A stretch of 64,000 bases of DNA from Flavobacterium sp. (GCF_027484945.1 NZ_JAIXRZ010000062.1:1-64000), one strand, 5' to 3'. Shown: positions 48,452 through 59,850, counted from the stretch's first letter. A program made the numbers and translations. The notes: generated by a model not told the origin, from the letters alone.

Positions 48452-49144
48452 CTAAGCTAAAGTATTCCAAAGCGAATCTTTGGGAGGAGGGGCGGTAATC
48501 GTAATAGATTCTTTTGTTACGGGATGTATAAAATGTAATTTATGTGCGTGTAGATGGATACCACCATCGGGATTACTTCGGTCAAAACCATATTTTAAAT
48601 CGCCCTTTATTGGACATCCAATTGCAGCGAGTTGGGCACGAATTTGATGGTGACGCCCTGTGTGAAGTTCAATTTCTAAAGCAAAATACCGATCCAGTTT
48701 TTGTAGAATTCGATATGATAAACTTGCCATTTTACTCTCGGAAACTTCTTTGATATAGGCTTTTGAGGTATTGTTTTTAGTGTTACGCTTTAAATAGTGA
48801 ATGATTGTGTCTTCTGACTTTGGTGGATTGTTTTTCACTATTGCCCAATACGTTTTTTGCGTTTCACGATTCCGGAATATTGCATTCATACGTTCCAACG
48901 CTTTTGAAGTTCGCGCAAATAAAACCAGCCCTGTAGTCGGCCGATCCAAACGATGCACTACACCCAAGAAAACTTCACCGGGTTTATGATACTTATTTTT
49001 GAGATATAATTTAACGATTTCAGAAAGCGGTTGATCTTGAGTTTTATCCCCTTGAACAATGTCGCCAACACGTTTGTTGACTACAACAAGATGGTTGTCT
49101 TCATACAATACGTCTAAATTGTCTGGTGTACTCAATAGCTTCAT
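48452..49144 (-). CDS. RluA-family pseudouridine synthase
   Basis: VVHRLDRPTTGLVLFARTSKA, ELHTGRHHQIRAQLAAIGCPIKGD. Confidence 0.93.
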   Translation of the reverse strand: MKLLSTPDNLDVLYEDNHLVVVNKRVGDIVQGDKTQDQPLSEIVKLYLKNKYHKPGEVFLGVVHRLDRPTTGLVLFARTSKALERMNAIFRNRETQKTYWAIVKNNPPKSEDTIIHYLKRNTKNNTSKAYIKEVSESKMASLSYRILQKLDRYFALEIELHTGRHHQIRAQLAAIGCPIKGDLKYGFDRSNPDGGIHLHAHKLHFIHPVTKESITITAPPPKDSLWNTLA

Positions 49145-49243
49145 GAAAAAATCGAATTAACTGCAGTTGTAGGGTAAATGAATGGGTTTAACAGTTAGCG
49201 AATAAGCAATCAAAAATCATCTTCAAATCTTCAAATCCTCAAA

Positions 49244-50062
49244 TCAATACTGCTCATTTGCATTAGGAAAGTCAACAGCTTTGACATCACTTACATACTG
49301 TCCAATGGCTTTGGTCATGTCTTCATACAAATTCATGTAACGGCGTAAAAAGCGCGGACTAAATTCATGGGTCATACCAATCATATCGTGCAATACCAAT
49401 ACTTGTCCATCAACACCGCTACCAGCTCCAATTCCAATTACGGGAATTTGGATACTCTCAGCTACTTTTTGTGCCAACTTAGCAGGGATTTTTTCCAAAA
49501 CAAGAGCGAAACACCCCAACCGCTCTAAAAGTTTAGCATCTTCTATCAATTTGTCTGCTTCGGCTTCTTCTTTGGCGCGAACCGTGTACGTTCCAAATTT
49601 ATAAATGGATTGTGGCGTTAAGCCCAAATGACCCATAACCGGTATTCCGGCATTTAATATTTTTTTAATCGAATCTTTAATTTCGGAGCCACCCTCTAAT
49701 TTAACGGCATGACCACCACTTTCTTTCATAATTCGGATAGACGAACGCAACGCCTCTTTCGGATCGGATTGGTAAGTACCAAAGGGTAAATCTACAACAA
49801 CCAACGCACGATCGATTGCACGAACAACGGAAGAGGCATGGTAAATCATCTGATCAAGAGTAATGGGTAGCGTCGTTTCATGACCAGCCATCACATTACT
49901 TGCCGAGTCGCCTACTAATATTACATCAACACCAGCCGTATCGACTATTTTTGCCATCGTATAATCATAAGCTGTAAGCATGGAAATTTTTTCTCCATTG
50001 GCTTTCATGTCCACAAGTGATTTTGTGGTGATTTTTTTATAATCTTTTTTTGCGACTGACAT
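49244..50062 (-). CDS. panB: 3-methyl-2-oxobutanoate hydroxymethyltransferase
   Basis: [51 protein letters not shown]. Confidence 0.95.
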   Translation of the reverse strand: MSVAKKDYKKITTKSLVDMKANGEKISMLTAYDYTMAKIVDTAGVDVILVGDSASNVMAGHETTLPITLDQMIYHASSVVRAIDRALVVVDLPFGTYQSDPKEALRSSIRIMKESGGHAVKLEGGSEIKDSIKKILNAGIPVMGHLGLTPQSIYKFGTYTVRAKEEAEADKLIEDAKLLERLGCFALVLEKIPAKLAQKVAESIQIPVIGIGAGSGVDGQVLVLHDMIGMTHEFSPRFLRRYMNLYEDMTKAIGQYVSDVKAVDFPNANEQY

Positions 50063-50166
50063 GTTTTTATTTTTTGTACTATTGTGCGCTGTAAAAATAC
50101 TAAATTGCATTAGTTTAATTATGAAAACCTACGATTTTATATCGTAAGTTATTTTGAATTTTACAC

Positions 50167-50607
50167 TTGATGAAAGCCCTACTTATTGTATTTACTTGTT
50201 TATTATCCCATGCAGTTCAAGGGCAAGAGCTTGAAGTTAAGCAAACAATAGCATTTTTTTTTGAGGGTTTTCATCAGCGGGATACGGTAAAAATGCAATC
50301 GGTATGCAGTAAAAATCTTCGATTACAGTCAATATTGGAATCAAAAACAAAAGGCAATCAACTTTCGGATCAAACCCCTGCTGAATTTTTCAATTCCATT
50401 GCAAAAATACCTTTAGAAGTTCGTTTTGAAGAGCGATTATTGAGTTATTCGATTCAAATTGACCATTCAATGGCAACCGTTTGGGCACCCTACGAATTTT
50501 ATTTAAACGGGCAGTTAAGTCATTCTGGAGTGAATGTATTTACGTTGTATAAAGAAATGGACACTTGGAAGATTATTAATATTATAGATACCCGACGTCG
50601 ATTATGA
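50167..50607 (+). CDS. NTF2-like secreted protein
   Basis: Signal peptide; SnoaL/NTF2-like pattern (IAFFFEGFHQRD...WKIINIIDTRR). Confidence 0.6.
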   Translation: MMKALLIVFTCLLSHAVQGQELEVKQTIAFFFEGFHQRDTVKMQSVCSKNLRLQSILESKTKGNQLSDQTPAEFFNSIAKIPLEVRFEERLLSYSIQIDHSMATVWAPYEFYLNGQLSHSGVNVFTLYKEMDTWKIINIIDTRRRL

Positions 50608-51629
50608 GAAACTGGATTTTATTTTTTATTCCCTTTTTAAGTTTAGGACAAAAGGATTCGTTGCAATTGGAATTTGGTGGATTCTTAGACACTTATTATT
50701 CGTATGATATTGATGCGCCAAAAGGCGAACAAAAGTTACCTTTCATGTATAATTACAATCGTCATAATGAATTTGCGGTCAATTTAGCGCTACTTAAAGC
50801 TAAAATCACTTATAAAAATTGTTATGCTTCTATTGCTTTGCAAGCAGGTACCTATGTGATGGATAATTATGCTAATGAAAACGTAAAGTACCTAAATGAA
50901 GCCTATGTAGGTACGTATTTGGATCAAGCGAAAAAGCATAATATAGAAATCGGTATATTACCAAGTTATATCGGTTTTGAGTCGGCGGCTAGTTTAAATA
51001 ATCCAACGTTGACTCGTTCTATTTTAGCGGATAATTCGCCTTATTTTATGACGGGTATATGGTACCATTATAATCCCAATTCCCGATGGAGTATTGGGAT
51101 GTTGGTCATGAATGGTTGGCAACGAATTCAAAAACCAGAGCGTTCAGCTGCCCCTGCTTTGGGTACGCAAGTTAGCTATAAACCCAGCTCGAAACACCTG
51201 CTAAATTGGAGTAGCTATGCCGGAAAAGAACAGTATGCTGCATTTTCAGGAATGCGTTGGTTTGAAAATTTCTATTGGGATGCCCAGTGGAGTCCAAATT
51301 GGCGGACAATTTTGGGAGTTGATTTGGGAATACAAAATACGCCCGATGGATCTAAAAATTGGTGGTCGCCTATTGCGATTACACAATATCAAGCGAATTC
51401 CCAATGGCAAATGGCATTACGATTAGAATACTATAGTGATCCCCATCAAATGATTATTGCAACAGGGCAACCATTTGCGACTTGGGGGAGTTCAGTAAAT
51501 GTAGATTACACCTTAAATAAATACTTCAAATACCGCATTGAAACGCGCTATTTGTCTGCCACCGAGTCAGTTCTAAATTCGGCCAATTCGAACTTGTTTT
51601 TTACTACGGGATTAGTGCTTGGTTTTTAA
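50604..51629 (+). CDS. Outer-membrane beta-barrel porin-like protein
   Basis: LEFGGFLDTYYSYDID..., alternating aromatic strands, C-terminal F. Confidence 0.75.
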   Translation: MRNWILFFIPFLSLGQKDSLQLEFGGFLDTYYSYDIDAPKGEQKLPFMYNYNRHNEFAVNLALLKAKITYKNCYASIALQAGTYVMDNYANENVKYLNEAYVGTYLDQAKKHNIEIGILPSYIGFESAASLNNPTLTRSILADNSPYFMTGIWYHYNPNSRWSIGMLVMNGWQRIQKPERSAAPALGTQVSYKPSSKHLLNWSSYAGKEQYAAFSGMRWFENFYWDAQWSPNWRTILGVDLGIQNTPDGSKNWWSPIAITQYQANSQWQMALRLEYYSDPHQMIIATGQPFATWGSSVNVDYTLNKYFKYRIETRYLSATESVLNSANSNLFFTTGLVLGF

Positions 51630-53050
51630 CAATCGGATAATCCTACGGTAATGGCTAAGCCCCCTTCTGAAGTCTCTTTGTATTTGTGGTTCATGTCTTT
51701 GGCAGTTTCCCACATGGTGTTGATGACTTTGTCAAGTGGAACTTTTGCGTTTTTAGCATCGGTTTCTAATGCCAATTCAGCCGCATTAATTGCCTTAATA
51801 GCACCCATCGTATTGCGTTCGATACACGGAATCTGAACCAAACCACCAATCGGATCACAGGTAAGACCAAGGTGATGTTCCATAGCAATCTCGGCCGCCA
51901 TTTGTACTTGTTCAGGAGTACCACCCATAAGTTCGCATAAGGCTCCAGCAGCCATCGCTGAAGATACCCCAATTTCAGCTTGACAACCTCCCATAGCTGC
52001 CGAAATGGTTGATCCTTTTTTAAATAAGGAACCGATTTCTCCAGCCACTAATAAAAACTGCTTTATTTCTTTTTCATCAGCTTGATGATTTTCAATAACC
52101 ATATAATACATGAGTACCGCAGGAATTACTCCAGCGCTACCATTGGTTGGTGCAGTGACAACACGTCCGAGCGCAGCATTTACTTCATTTACTGCCAATG
52201 CAAAACAACTTACCCATTTCAAGATTTGCCTAAATTTTACTTCGGTTTTTCGAATTACTGATAGCCATTCTTGCGGTGAGTTGTAGGGGAGATCACCAAT
52301 TAAATTGGTATGCATATCAAATGCCCGTCGGCGCACATTTAATCCGCCAGGTAAGGTGCCTTCTGTATGACAACCGATATACATACATTCCAACATCGTA
52401 TTCCAAATGCGCATCAGTTCAACGTGTATTTCTTCTTCCGAACGCATTGATTTTTCATTTTCGTATACAAGCGCTGAAATCGATTTATTTTGCTCATGAC
52501 AATAGTTCAATAAATCTTCTGCGGTTTGCGTCGGGTAGGGGAATGCACATTTTAAGGCGCTTTTTGATTGGGTATTGTTTCGCTCTTCTTTGACTACAAA
52601 TCCACCGCCAATTGAATAATACGTTTCTTCAACTGTAGCCAATCCTGCATAGGCAGTAAATCGAATGCCATTGGCATGGAACGGAAGAAAATTGCGGTTG
52701 AAAATAAGATCGGTTTCGATAGTAAATAGAATAGTGAATTGATTGTCGAGCTTGATTGAATTTTGACTTCGAATGGTATTTATTATCGAATCGATTTGCG
52801 CTACGGGAATATATTCAGGATCTTGACCGCTTAAACCCAACATTACGGCTAAATCGGTGGCATGGCCTTTTCCGGTTAAGGATAACGAACCATATAAATC
52901 AACTTGCACTCGCGCTACTTGATTCAATAGATTCTGCTCGCGAAGTACATTTAAAAACTGTTCTGCAGCGCGCCAAGGTCCGAGAGTGTGCGAACTAGAG
53001 GGGCCGACTCCTATTTTAAGCATGTCAAAAACCGAAATGCATTCTTCCAT
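51626..53050 (-). CDS. sdaA: L-serine ammonia-lyase
   Basis: [71 protein letters not shown]. Confidence 0.94.
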   Translation of the reverse strand: MEECISVFDMLKIGVGPSSSHTLGPWRAAEQFLNVLREQNLLNQVARVQVDLYGSLSLTGKGHATDLAVMLGLSGQDPEYIPVAQIDSIINTIRSQNSIKLDNQFTILFTIETDLIFNRNFLPFHANGIRFTAYAGLATVEETYYSIGGGFVVKEERNNTQSKSALKCAFPYPTQTAEDLLNYCHEQNKSISALVYENEKSMRSEEEIHVELMRIWNTMLECMYIGCHTEGTLPGGLNVRRRAFDMHTNLIGDLPYNSPQEWLSVIRKTEVKFRQILKWVSCFALAVNEVNAALGRVVTAPTNGSAGVIPAVLMYYMVIENHQADEKEIKQFLLVAGEIGSLFKKGSTISAAMGGCQAEIGVSSAMAAGALCELMGGTPEQVQMAAEIAMEHHLGLTCDPIGGLVQIPCIERNTMGAIKAINAAELALETDAKNAKVPLDKVINTMWETAKDMNHKYKETSEGGLAITVGLSDC

Positions 53051-53255
53051 AAGGAAATGAGTGTTAGTTACTATACAAATATAGGATAAAGTTCCGAGCA
53101 TTTTTCTAGAAAAAACGTTTTCGCAACCTAAATTATAAATTAAAACAAGTACTAATTTTGCAGCTACTCCTGTTCCAGATTCGTTTAAAATACTACGGAT
53201 TTAATCATGATAGTATAGTTTAGCTGAATTAAATAAGTAAAATTTAGAGATAAAA

Positions 53256-53327
53256 TGACATCTTGTCAGCAACTCGCTTTGATTTCTGACAAAATGAAGT
53301 CCATTTGGTAATGGCACAATAGTTGAC
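53256..53327 (+). promoter_or_regulatory. Candidate sigma-54-like promoter and palindromic upstream site for dnaK
   Basis: TGACA-TCT-TGTCA (53256-53268); TGGCAC-N5-TTGAC (53312-53327) with 12-nt GG/GA spacing. Confidence 0.4.
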
Positions 53328-53399
53328 TAATGCATGATGTGCAAATGCACTGCCTACAATACGGAGGTATTACAATTGAATTAAAAGAAAAGTATAATC

Positions 53400-55286
53400 A
53401 TGGGAAAAATTATTGGTATCGATTTAGGTACAACAAATTCATGTGTAGCAGTTATGGAAGGTGGTGAGCCTGTAGTAATTGCAAATGCAGAAGGGAAAAG
53501 AACCACACCTTCAGTAATCGCTTTTGTTGAAGGGGGTGAGATTAAAGTTGGAGACCCTGCAAAACGTCAGGCTGTAACCAACCCGACCAAAACCATTGCG
53601 TCTATTAAGCGTTTTATGGGAAATAAGTATACAGAAAGTGCAAAAGAAGCATCAACAGTTGCTTATAAAGTAGTAAAAGGTGATAACGACACCCCTCGTG
53701 TAGACATCGATGGACGTTTGTATACACCCCAAGAGTTATCGGCTATGACGCTTCAAAAAATGAAAAAAACAGCTGAAGATTATTTGGGTCAGACTGTTAC
53801 AGAAGCCGTTATTACGGTTCCGGCTTATTTTAATGATGCACAGCGTCAAGCTACAAAAGAAGCGGGTGAAATTGCAGGTTTAAAAGTCATGCGTATCATC
53901 AACGAACCTACAGCTGCAGCATTAGCTTATGGATTGGATAAAGCTGGAAAAGATCAAAAAATTGCAGTATACGACTTAGGAGGCGGGACTTTCGATATTT
54001 CCATTTTGGAATTGGGTGACGGTGTTTTTGAAGTATTATCAACCAATGGGGATACCCATTTAGGTGGAGACGATTTCGACCAAGTTATCATCGATTGGAT
54101 GGCGAATGAATTTATGAGTGAAGAAAGCGTTGATTTGCGCAAAGACCCGATGGCATTACAGCGTTTGAAAGAAGCGGCTGAAAAAGCTAAAATCGAGTTA
54201 TCGTCTTCAACACAAACCGAAATTAACTTACCGTACATCACAGCTACGGCGAGCGGACCGAAACACATGGTGAAAACGTTAACCCGTGCGAAGTTTGAAC
54301 AGTTGGCTGACACCTTGGTTAAACGTTCGATGGAACCGGTAGCCAAAGCCTTGAAAGATGCTGGATTATCGACTTCTGATATTGATGAAGTAATCCTAGT
54401 GGGAGGTTCGACTCGTATTCCTGTTATCCAAGAACAAGTAGAAAAATTCTTCGGTAAAAAACCATCCAAAGGGGTAAATCCTGATGAAGTAGTAGCTGTT
54501 GGTGCAGCAATTCAAGGAGGTGTTTTAACTGGGGATGTGAAAGATGTCTTGTTATTGGATGTTACACCACTTTCCTTAGGAATTGAAACTATGGGGAATG
54601 TAATGACCAAGTTGATTGAAGCCAATACGACGATCCCTACTAAAAAATCACAAGTGTTTTCTACTGCGGCAGATAATCAACCGAGTGTGGAAATCCATGT
54701 ATTGCAAGGCGAGCGTACCATGGCGGCAGATAACAAAACAATTGGTCGTTTCCACTTGGATGGAATACCACCAGCGCCTCGCGGAGTACCACAAATTGAA
54801 GTGACATTTGATATTGACGCAAACGGTATTATTAAAGTATCGGCGACCGATAAAGGAACCGGTAAATCACATGATATTCGTATCGAAGCGTCTTCAGGTT
54901 TAACACCAGAGGAAATCGACCGTATGAAGAAAGAGGCAGAAATGAATGCCGATGCCGATCGTCAAGCGAAAGAGAAAGCGGATAAGTTGAACGAAGCCGA
55001 CAGTATGATTTTCCAAACAGAAAAACAATTGAGTGAGTACGGTGATAAATTATCGGAAGGTAACAAATCAACAATTACTGCAGCTTTGGATGAATTGAAA
55101 AAAGCGTATGAAACGAAAGACTTGGCAACCATTCAGCCCGCATTAGACGCAATTAATGAAGCATGGAAAAATGCTTCAGAGGAATTGTACAAAGCGCAAG
55201 CAGATGGTCAACCGCAAGAAGCACAACCTCAACAAGAAACTTCGGGTGATCAAACGCAGGATGTTGATTTTGAAGAAGTGAAGTAA
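53400..55286 (+). CDS. dnaK: Molecular chaperone DnaK (Hsp70)
   Basis: [47 protein letters not shown]. Confidence 0.97.
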   Translation: MGKIIGIDLGTTNSCVAVMEGGEPVVIANAEGKRTTPSVIAFVEGGEIKVGDPAKRQAVTNPTKTIASIKRFMGNKYTESAKEASTVAYKVVKGDNDTPRVDIDGRLYTPQELSAMTLQKMKKTAEDYLGQTVTEAVITVPAYFNDAQRQATKEAGEIAGLKVMRIINEPTAAALAYGLDKAGKDQKIAVYDLGGGTFDISILELGDGVFEVLSTNGDTHLGGDDFDQVIIDWMANEFMSEESVDLRKDPMALQRLKEAAEKAKIELSSSTQTEINLPYITATASGPKHMVKTLTRAKFEQLADTLVKRSMEPVAKALKDAGLSTSDIDEVILVGGSTRIPVIQEQVEKFFGKKPSKGVNPDEVVAVGAAIQGGVLTGDVKDVLLLDVTPLSLGIETMGNVMTKLIEANTTIPTKKSQVFSTAADNQPSVEIHVLQGERTMAADNKTIGRFHLDGIPPAPRGVPQIEVTFDIDANGIIKVSATDKGTGKSHDIRIEASSGLTPEEIDRMKKEAEMNADADRQAKEKADKLNEADSMIFQTEKQLSEYGDKLSEGNKSTITAALDELKKAYETKDLATIQPALDAINEAWKNASEELYKAQADGQPQEAQPQQETSGDQTQDVDFEEVK

Positions 55287-55311
55287 ATGCTATTTTAAAT
55301 TTTATATTTTA

Positions 55312-55335
55312 AACCTTCCTGCCGGCAGGAAGGTT
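55312..55335. repeat. Perfect 24-bp GC-rich palindrome (REP-like)
   Basis: AACCTTCCTGCCGGCAGGAAGGTT. Confidence 0.7.
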
Positions 55336-55341
55336 ATAAAT

Positions 55342-55371
55342 TAGGCCAGACAGAAGTTTGGCCTTTTTTTT
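55342..55371 (+). terminator. dnaK terminator
   Basis: aggccagacagaagtttggcctttttttt. Confidence 0.75.
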
Positions 55372-55416
55372 GAAGAAAGAGCAAAGACCGTTGTGCAGAA
55401 AGAAGAAAGAAAAATT

Positions 55417-55566
55417 CTAACGACTAAAGTCTGAAAGTCTAGTCACTAATCACTAGTAACTCTAATGTCCAAAGTCTAGTCACTAATCACTAGTTACTAG
55501 TCACTCTGATGTCCAAAGTCTAGTCACTAGTTACTAATCACTAGTCACTCTTATGTCTAAAGTCTA
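55417..55566. repeat. Heptanucleotide array A (CTAATCA/CTAGTCA family)
   Basis: Read-through of 7-nt units ctagtca, ctaatca, ctagtta with higher-order blocks ending in ..tgtccaaagt. Confidence 0.85.
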
Positions 55567-55575
55567 ATTCAGATC

Positions 55576-56481
55576 TTACAAAAGTTGGGTCTTTTTTTGG
55601 ACTGTATTTTGCATCCAAGCAATAATTAAGGTGTGTGGAAAAGTAATTGCAGCCATTAACGAAAAGAATACCGCTTTGAAAAGCGTATCGTTATCGATTC
55701 CTATATAAGCAATTGCCATTCCACTAACCGCAATACTCCAGTATAAAATACTTGAACGTATGTAGGTGATCCAACTCGTGCGATTTTCAACTCCATATAA
55801 AAATTTAATTTGATCTTGTATTGAGGGTATACTGTGCCACAATACAAAGTACATGCTAAAACCCCAAATTAGTCCAGCATTATAAAAAAGAACAGCAAAT
55901 ACTACTAAATAGAAAAAGTTTATCCCTATTAAGGATCGAAATGAGGCATCATTTGAAGCTAAGATAGCCCCTAGAATAATAAGTAGTAAACCTGAGAAAA
56001 CAGTTATTTCAGTAAACAGTAAGTTGGAAAAACTAGATCGCGTAATAGTTTGAATGATGGCCAAGACTTCCTGCTCATGAAATGAAAATAAAATTCCCAA
56101 TACCAATAGGCCATACACACCTTGAAAAAGATGGCTAAACCATTTTTGTATGCGGTTGTTTTGTAATTTCCAATGTTGATTACCAAAGTGATAGCTGCTT
56201 ATAATTATAAAAAGCAACAAACCTAAAGCCGGGTATACATAAAAGAATGCCATACCTAATACAACAATACCACAATATTTGATTAAGTCAGCTAGTTTAT
56301 TTTTTTCAAAAAAACCACCTCTAATTTTTTTTACCAATACCAAATCATTAGCTCCATGTATGATTCCTAATAAGGATATTCCTACAAAACCAATAAGCTG
56401 TTGATTTTCAATAGTAATAAAATTTGAGAGCCATAACATGAAAAATGTCAATAGAATTCGGATATGAAGTGCATTTTCCAT
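55576..56481 (-). CDS. blh: Brp/Blh-family beta-carotene 15,15'-dioxygenase
   Basis: LGIIHGANDLVLVKK, SSYHFGNQHW, FVLWHSIPSIQDQI, FPHTLIIAW; divergent from proteorhodopsin. Confidence 0.9.
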   Translation of the reverse strand: MENALHIRILLTFFMLWLSNFITIENQQLIGFVGISLLGIIHGANDLVLVKKIRGGFFEKNKLADLIKYCGIVVLGMAFFYVYPALGLLLFIIISSYHFGNQHWKLQNNRIQKWFSHLFQGVYGLLVLGILFSFHEQEVLAIIQTITRSSFSNLLFTEITVFSGLLLIILGAILASNDASFRSLIGINFFYLVVFAVLFYNAGLIWGFSMYFVLWHSIPSIQDQIKFLYGVENRTSWITYIRSSILYWSIAVSGMAIAYIGIDNDTLFKAVFFSLMAAITFPHTLIIAWMQNTVQKKTQLL

Positions 56482-56605
56482 GTAAATGTTGTTAAAATTG
56501 TTTAATAAATATAATTAAATTTTAGACAAATTAAATTGTTTGTGTTTGAACTTTTGTAAATTTACTTAAACAATAATCAAATAATAACTTCTAAAACTAC
56601 AAATT

Positions 56606-57331
56606 ATGACAAATTTCAGTTTAATGATTGGTTTGGTATCAAAAATGCAACCAACCGATTACATTGGGTTCACATTCTTTATTGGCTGTATGGCCATGAT
56701 GGCGGCTTCGGCCTTTTTCTTTTTATCGTTAAGTCAGTTTGACAAAAAATGGCGTACATCGGTATTGGTATCGGGTTTAATTACCTTTATTGCAGCGGTA
56801 CACTATTTGTACATGCGTGACTATTGGAGTGCTTTTGGTGAGTCTCCAACATTTTTCCGTTATGTGGATTGGGTATTAACGGTGCCATTAATGTGTTTGG
56901 AATTCTATTTAATTTTAAAAGTTGCAGGAGCCAAAACTTCTTTATTGTGGAAAATGATTGGCTATTCTTTAGTAATGTTGGTAACGGGTTACTTTGGAGA
57001 GGCTGTTGATCCAGGAAATGCAGCACTTTGGGGCTTAATTTCTGGTCTTGCTTATTTTATTATTGTTTATGAAATCTGGATGGGTGAGGCTGCTAAATTA
57101 GCTAAAGCTGCTGGCGGAGCTGTTTTGGATGCACACAAAATTTTATGTTGGTTTGTACTAGTTGGATGGGCTATTTATCCATTAGGTTATATGTTAGGTA
57201 CAGAAGGTTGGTACACGTCAATGTTAGGCAAAGGTAATGTTGATATTGCTTATAATATTGCTGACGCGATTAATAAAATTGGTTTTGGTTTAGTAAGTTA
57301 CAATTTAGCTGTAAAGTCTAGTAAAGACTAA
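56606..57331 (+). CDS. Proteorhodopsin, proton-pump type (DTE), green-tuned (Met)
   Basis: RYVDWVLTVPLMCLEFY: D88/T92/E99 and M96 (position-105 equivalent); H66; retinal Lys224 in AINKIGFGLVSY. Confidence 0.97.
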   Translation: MTNFSLMIGLVSKMQPTDYIGFTFFIGCMAMMAASAFFFLSLSQFDKKWRTSVLVSGLITFIAAVHYLYMRDYWSAFGESPTFFRYVDWVLTVPLMCLEFYLILKVAGAKTSLLWKMIGYSLVMLVTGYFGEAVDPGNAALWGLISGLAYFIIVYEIWMGEAAKLAKAAGGAVLDAHKILCWFVLVGWAIYPLGYMLGTEGWYTSMLGKGNVDIAYNIADAINKIGFGLVSYNLAVKSSKD

Positions 57332-57352
57332 TCTAAAGTTTCATCCTAATAT

Positions 57353-57392
57353 AAAAGACGAATTCTAATTTTAGTGTTCGTCTTTTTTTTTT
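57353..57392 (+). terminator. Proteorhodopsin terminator
   Basis: aaaagacgaa...ttcgtctttttttttttt. Confidence 0.75.
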
Positions 57393-57422
57393 TTGGAATA
57401 GAGTGAATAGAGCAAAGAATAT

Positions 57423-57536
<114 letters not shown>

Positions 57537-57559
57537 AGCATTTGGTCACCAGAAGATAT

Positions 57560-58603
57560 CTACTCGGTGATTTTGATTTCGAATAGTTTGTCCCAATTCT
57601 TACCAGTTACAAAAAAGGTTTTGGTGTCGGGGTTATAGGCAATACCGTTTAAGACGTCGGTATCGGGTAATTTAGTGATTTTAGTTTCCAAGCCCGATAA
57701 ATCCAATACACCTTCTACAGCACCTGTTTTCGGATCGATTACCACAATGGCTTTCTGCTGGTACACATTACTATATATTTTCCCATTTGCCCATTCCAAT
57801 TCGTTGAGCTGTTTTACTTTAGAATCTAATGAATATACATTAATGCTGCTCTCAATTTTAAAGGTTTCTGGATTTAAAGTATAAATTTTTTCAGAACCAT
57901 CCGATTGGTATAGATTTGTACCGTCATGGGTTAAACCCCAACCTTCAATCTGGCGGTCATACGTAAACTCTTTGAGTTTTTTAAAATTGGTCGCATCATA
58001 TACAAATCCTGTCGATTCTTGCCAGGTGAGTTGGTATACTTTTCCTTTTAAAATTGCAATTCCTTCTCCAAAATATTTTGGGTCTAGATTCGAACTCAAG
58101 TCGGCTTTCCCTGTTTTATAGTCGGTTCGCACTACTTTAGATTTACCATATTGTCCGGTTCCCTCATATAAAATACCTTCATAAAATTGCAATCCTTGGG
58201 TATACGAATTGATGTCGTGGGGATAGGTGTTGACAATGGTGTACTTTAGCAACTTGGGTTGGATTTTTGAAACCAATTCCAATCGAGTTGTATCGGCAGT
58301 AGATTTTTCATTGCTATATATCGTAGCAATTAAATCATGGTAGCCAAGTTTTTCAAGGTTTAGAGGAAATGAAAAGTCCAATTGCCCTTTTACCGAACCA
58401 ATGCGTTTGCTGTTTAATACATAGACAATACTATCAATGGGTAAATTGTTAGGGTTGATAATGGCTGCATTAACAGTCGCACCAGTGGTATAGGTTGCTT
58501 TTATTTTGGTGTCATCAATTTGAAATCCGGTTTCGGTACTTGAGCAACCAGTTAAAACAATACCGGTTAATAAAATGACTTTGAAGTATTTAATTGTTTT
58601 CAT
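57560..58603 (-). CDS. Glutaminyl-peptide cyclotransferase (lipoprotein)
   Basis: YTQGLQFYEGILYEGTGQYGKSKV, LTWQESTGFVYD, GLTHDGTNLYQSDGSEKI; lipobox LTGCSS. Confidence 0.9.
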   Translation of the reverse strand: MKTIKYFKVILLTGIVLTGCSSTETGFQIDDTKIKATYTTGATVNAAIINPNNLPIDSIVYVLNSKRIGSVKGQLDFSFPLNLEKLGYHDLIATIYSNEKSTADTTRLELVSKIQPKLLKYTIVNTYPHDINSYTQGLQFYEGILYEGTGQYGKSKVVRTDYKTGKADLSSNLDPKYFGEGIAILKGKVYQLTWQESTGFVYDATNFKKLKEFTYDRQIEGWGLTHDGTNLYQSDGSEKIYTLNPETFKIESSINVYSLDSKVKQLNELEWANGKIYSNVYQQKAIVVIDPKTGAVEGVLDLSGLETKITKLPDTDVLNGIAYNPDTKTFFVTGKNWDKLFEIKITE

Positions 58604-58691
58604 TGAATATAGAATCGATAGAATCGTTGCAAATGTATTATTTATGCACATAAGATGTTGCAAAAAAATAAAAAGAATGTATCTTTGCAAC

Positions 58692-58785
58692 GGCAAGTCC
58701 TACACGACCAGCTCCTGCAAAATCCTCCAGGATGGGAACATAGCAAAGGTATGTGGTTGTAGCGGTGCGATGTAGGTCGCTTGCC
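58692..58785 (+). ncRNA. ffs: Bacterial signal recognition particle RNA (4.5S-like)
   Basis: ggcaag...cttgcc closing stem; cctccaggatgggaacatagcaaaggta apical region; TATCTTTG -7 box at 58680; T-run after. Confidence 0.85.
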
Positions 58786-58826
58786 ATTTTTTTTTGAACT
58801 TTCCTTATCAAATTCTCTTCGTTTTT

Positions 58827-59825
58827 ATGGTTCTTCAATGGCATATCATAAAACTACAACTCAAAGAGGTTTTTTCTATAAGTTATGGTGATTACAATTT
58901 TCGAGAAGCCTTAATCGTTCGCTTGTCACATGCAGGTTATTCAGGATTTGGCGAATGTACGGCTATCAATTATTACCAAATAAATTTAGCTGAATTTGAA
59001 CGCTTGTTAGCCTATCATGAATCAACTATTACAGCCTTTGGAATTGATCATCCGTGTGAATTTTATTCGTTTTTATGTCATTTACAATTACCCGATTTTT
59101 TAAAATCGGCTTTAGATTGTGCCTATTGGGATTTATTTGGAAAGTTGGAAAAACGATCGTTTGTCGAAATGAATGGCATTTCTACAGCAATTTTGCCGCA
59201 ATCGAGTTGGACTATTTCAGTGGCTCCTGTGGAAATGCAAATGCAAAAAATGCAGGCTTCGGCATGGCCTAAGTTCAAAGTGAAATGCAATGGTTTTGAC
59301 CTCGTCGCCATTCAAACCTTAGTGGATTCGGGCTTTCCGATTTCCTTAGATTCTAATGCGAGTTTTACGCCTACAGATTGTTTGAGATTACCGCAAATTC
59401 AAGGAATAGAACGAATTCAATATGCAGAGCAACCTATGCCGGTTGGATATGAAAATTACAGGTATTTAACTGCTTCCGATTCTATTAATTGGATGGCGGA
59501 TGAAGAGGCGCAACATGTTTCCGATTTGGTTGCTTTACAACCCTATTACCAGAGTGTGAATGTAAAAGTGATGAAATGTGGCGGACTCACGCCTGCGCTC
59601 GAAATGGTGCGTACGGCCAAAGCGATGGGCTTCCAAGTCATGTTAGGGTGCATGACCGAATCGACGGTAGGCATTTCGGCAGGTGCGGTATTGGCCCCTT
59701 TGTGCGATTTTGCCGATTTGGATGGCTCTAATCTCATTGCGAATGATTGTGCAACAGGAACACAAATCAATAACGGAAATATAGAATTGGCTCTTTCACC
59801 AGGCTTAGGGATTCAATTAAAATAA
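58827..59825 (+). CDS. Enolase-superfamily dipeptide (L-Ala-D/L-Glu) epimerase
   Basis: FGECTAINYY, KFKVKCN, SLDSNASFT, EQPM, NVKVMKCGGLTPALEMVRTAKAMGFQVMLGCMTESTVG. Confidence 0.88.
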   Translation: MVLQWHIIKLQLKEVFSISYGDYNFREALIVRLSHAGYSGFGECTAINYYQINLAEFERLLAYHESTITAFGIDHPCEFYSFLCHLQLPDFLKSALDCAYWDLFGKLEKRSFVEMNGISTAILPQSSWTISVAPVEMQMQKMQASAWPKFKVKCNGFDLVAIQTLVDSGFPISLDSNASFTPTDCLRLPQIQGIERIQYAEQPMPVGYENYRYLTASDSINWMADEEAQHVSDLVALQPYYQSVNVKVMKCGGLTPALEMVRTAKAMGFQVMLGCMTESTVGISAGAVLAPLCDFADLDGSNLIANDCATGTQINNGNIELALSPGLGIQLK

Positions 59826-59850
59826 ATATCTTTATCAAAAAATAACCAAA

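Noticed and set aside
49212-49250. Short 8-nt periodic tract (atcttcaa-atcttcaa-atcctcaa)
   Set aside because: Only about three units with period 8; likely chance microsatellite, distinct from the 7-nt arrays.
53954-54469. 171-aa antisense ORF opposite dnaK
   Set aside because: Typical antisense artefact over a conserved gene.
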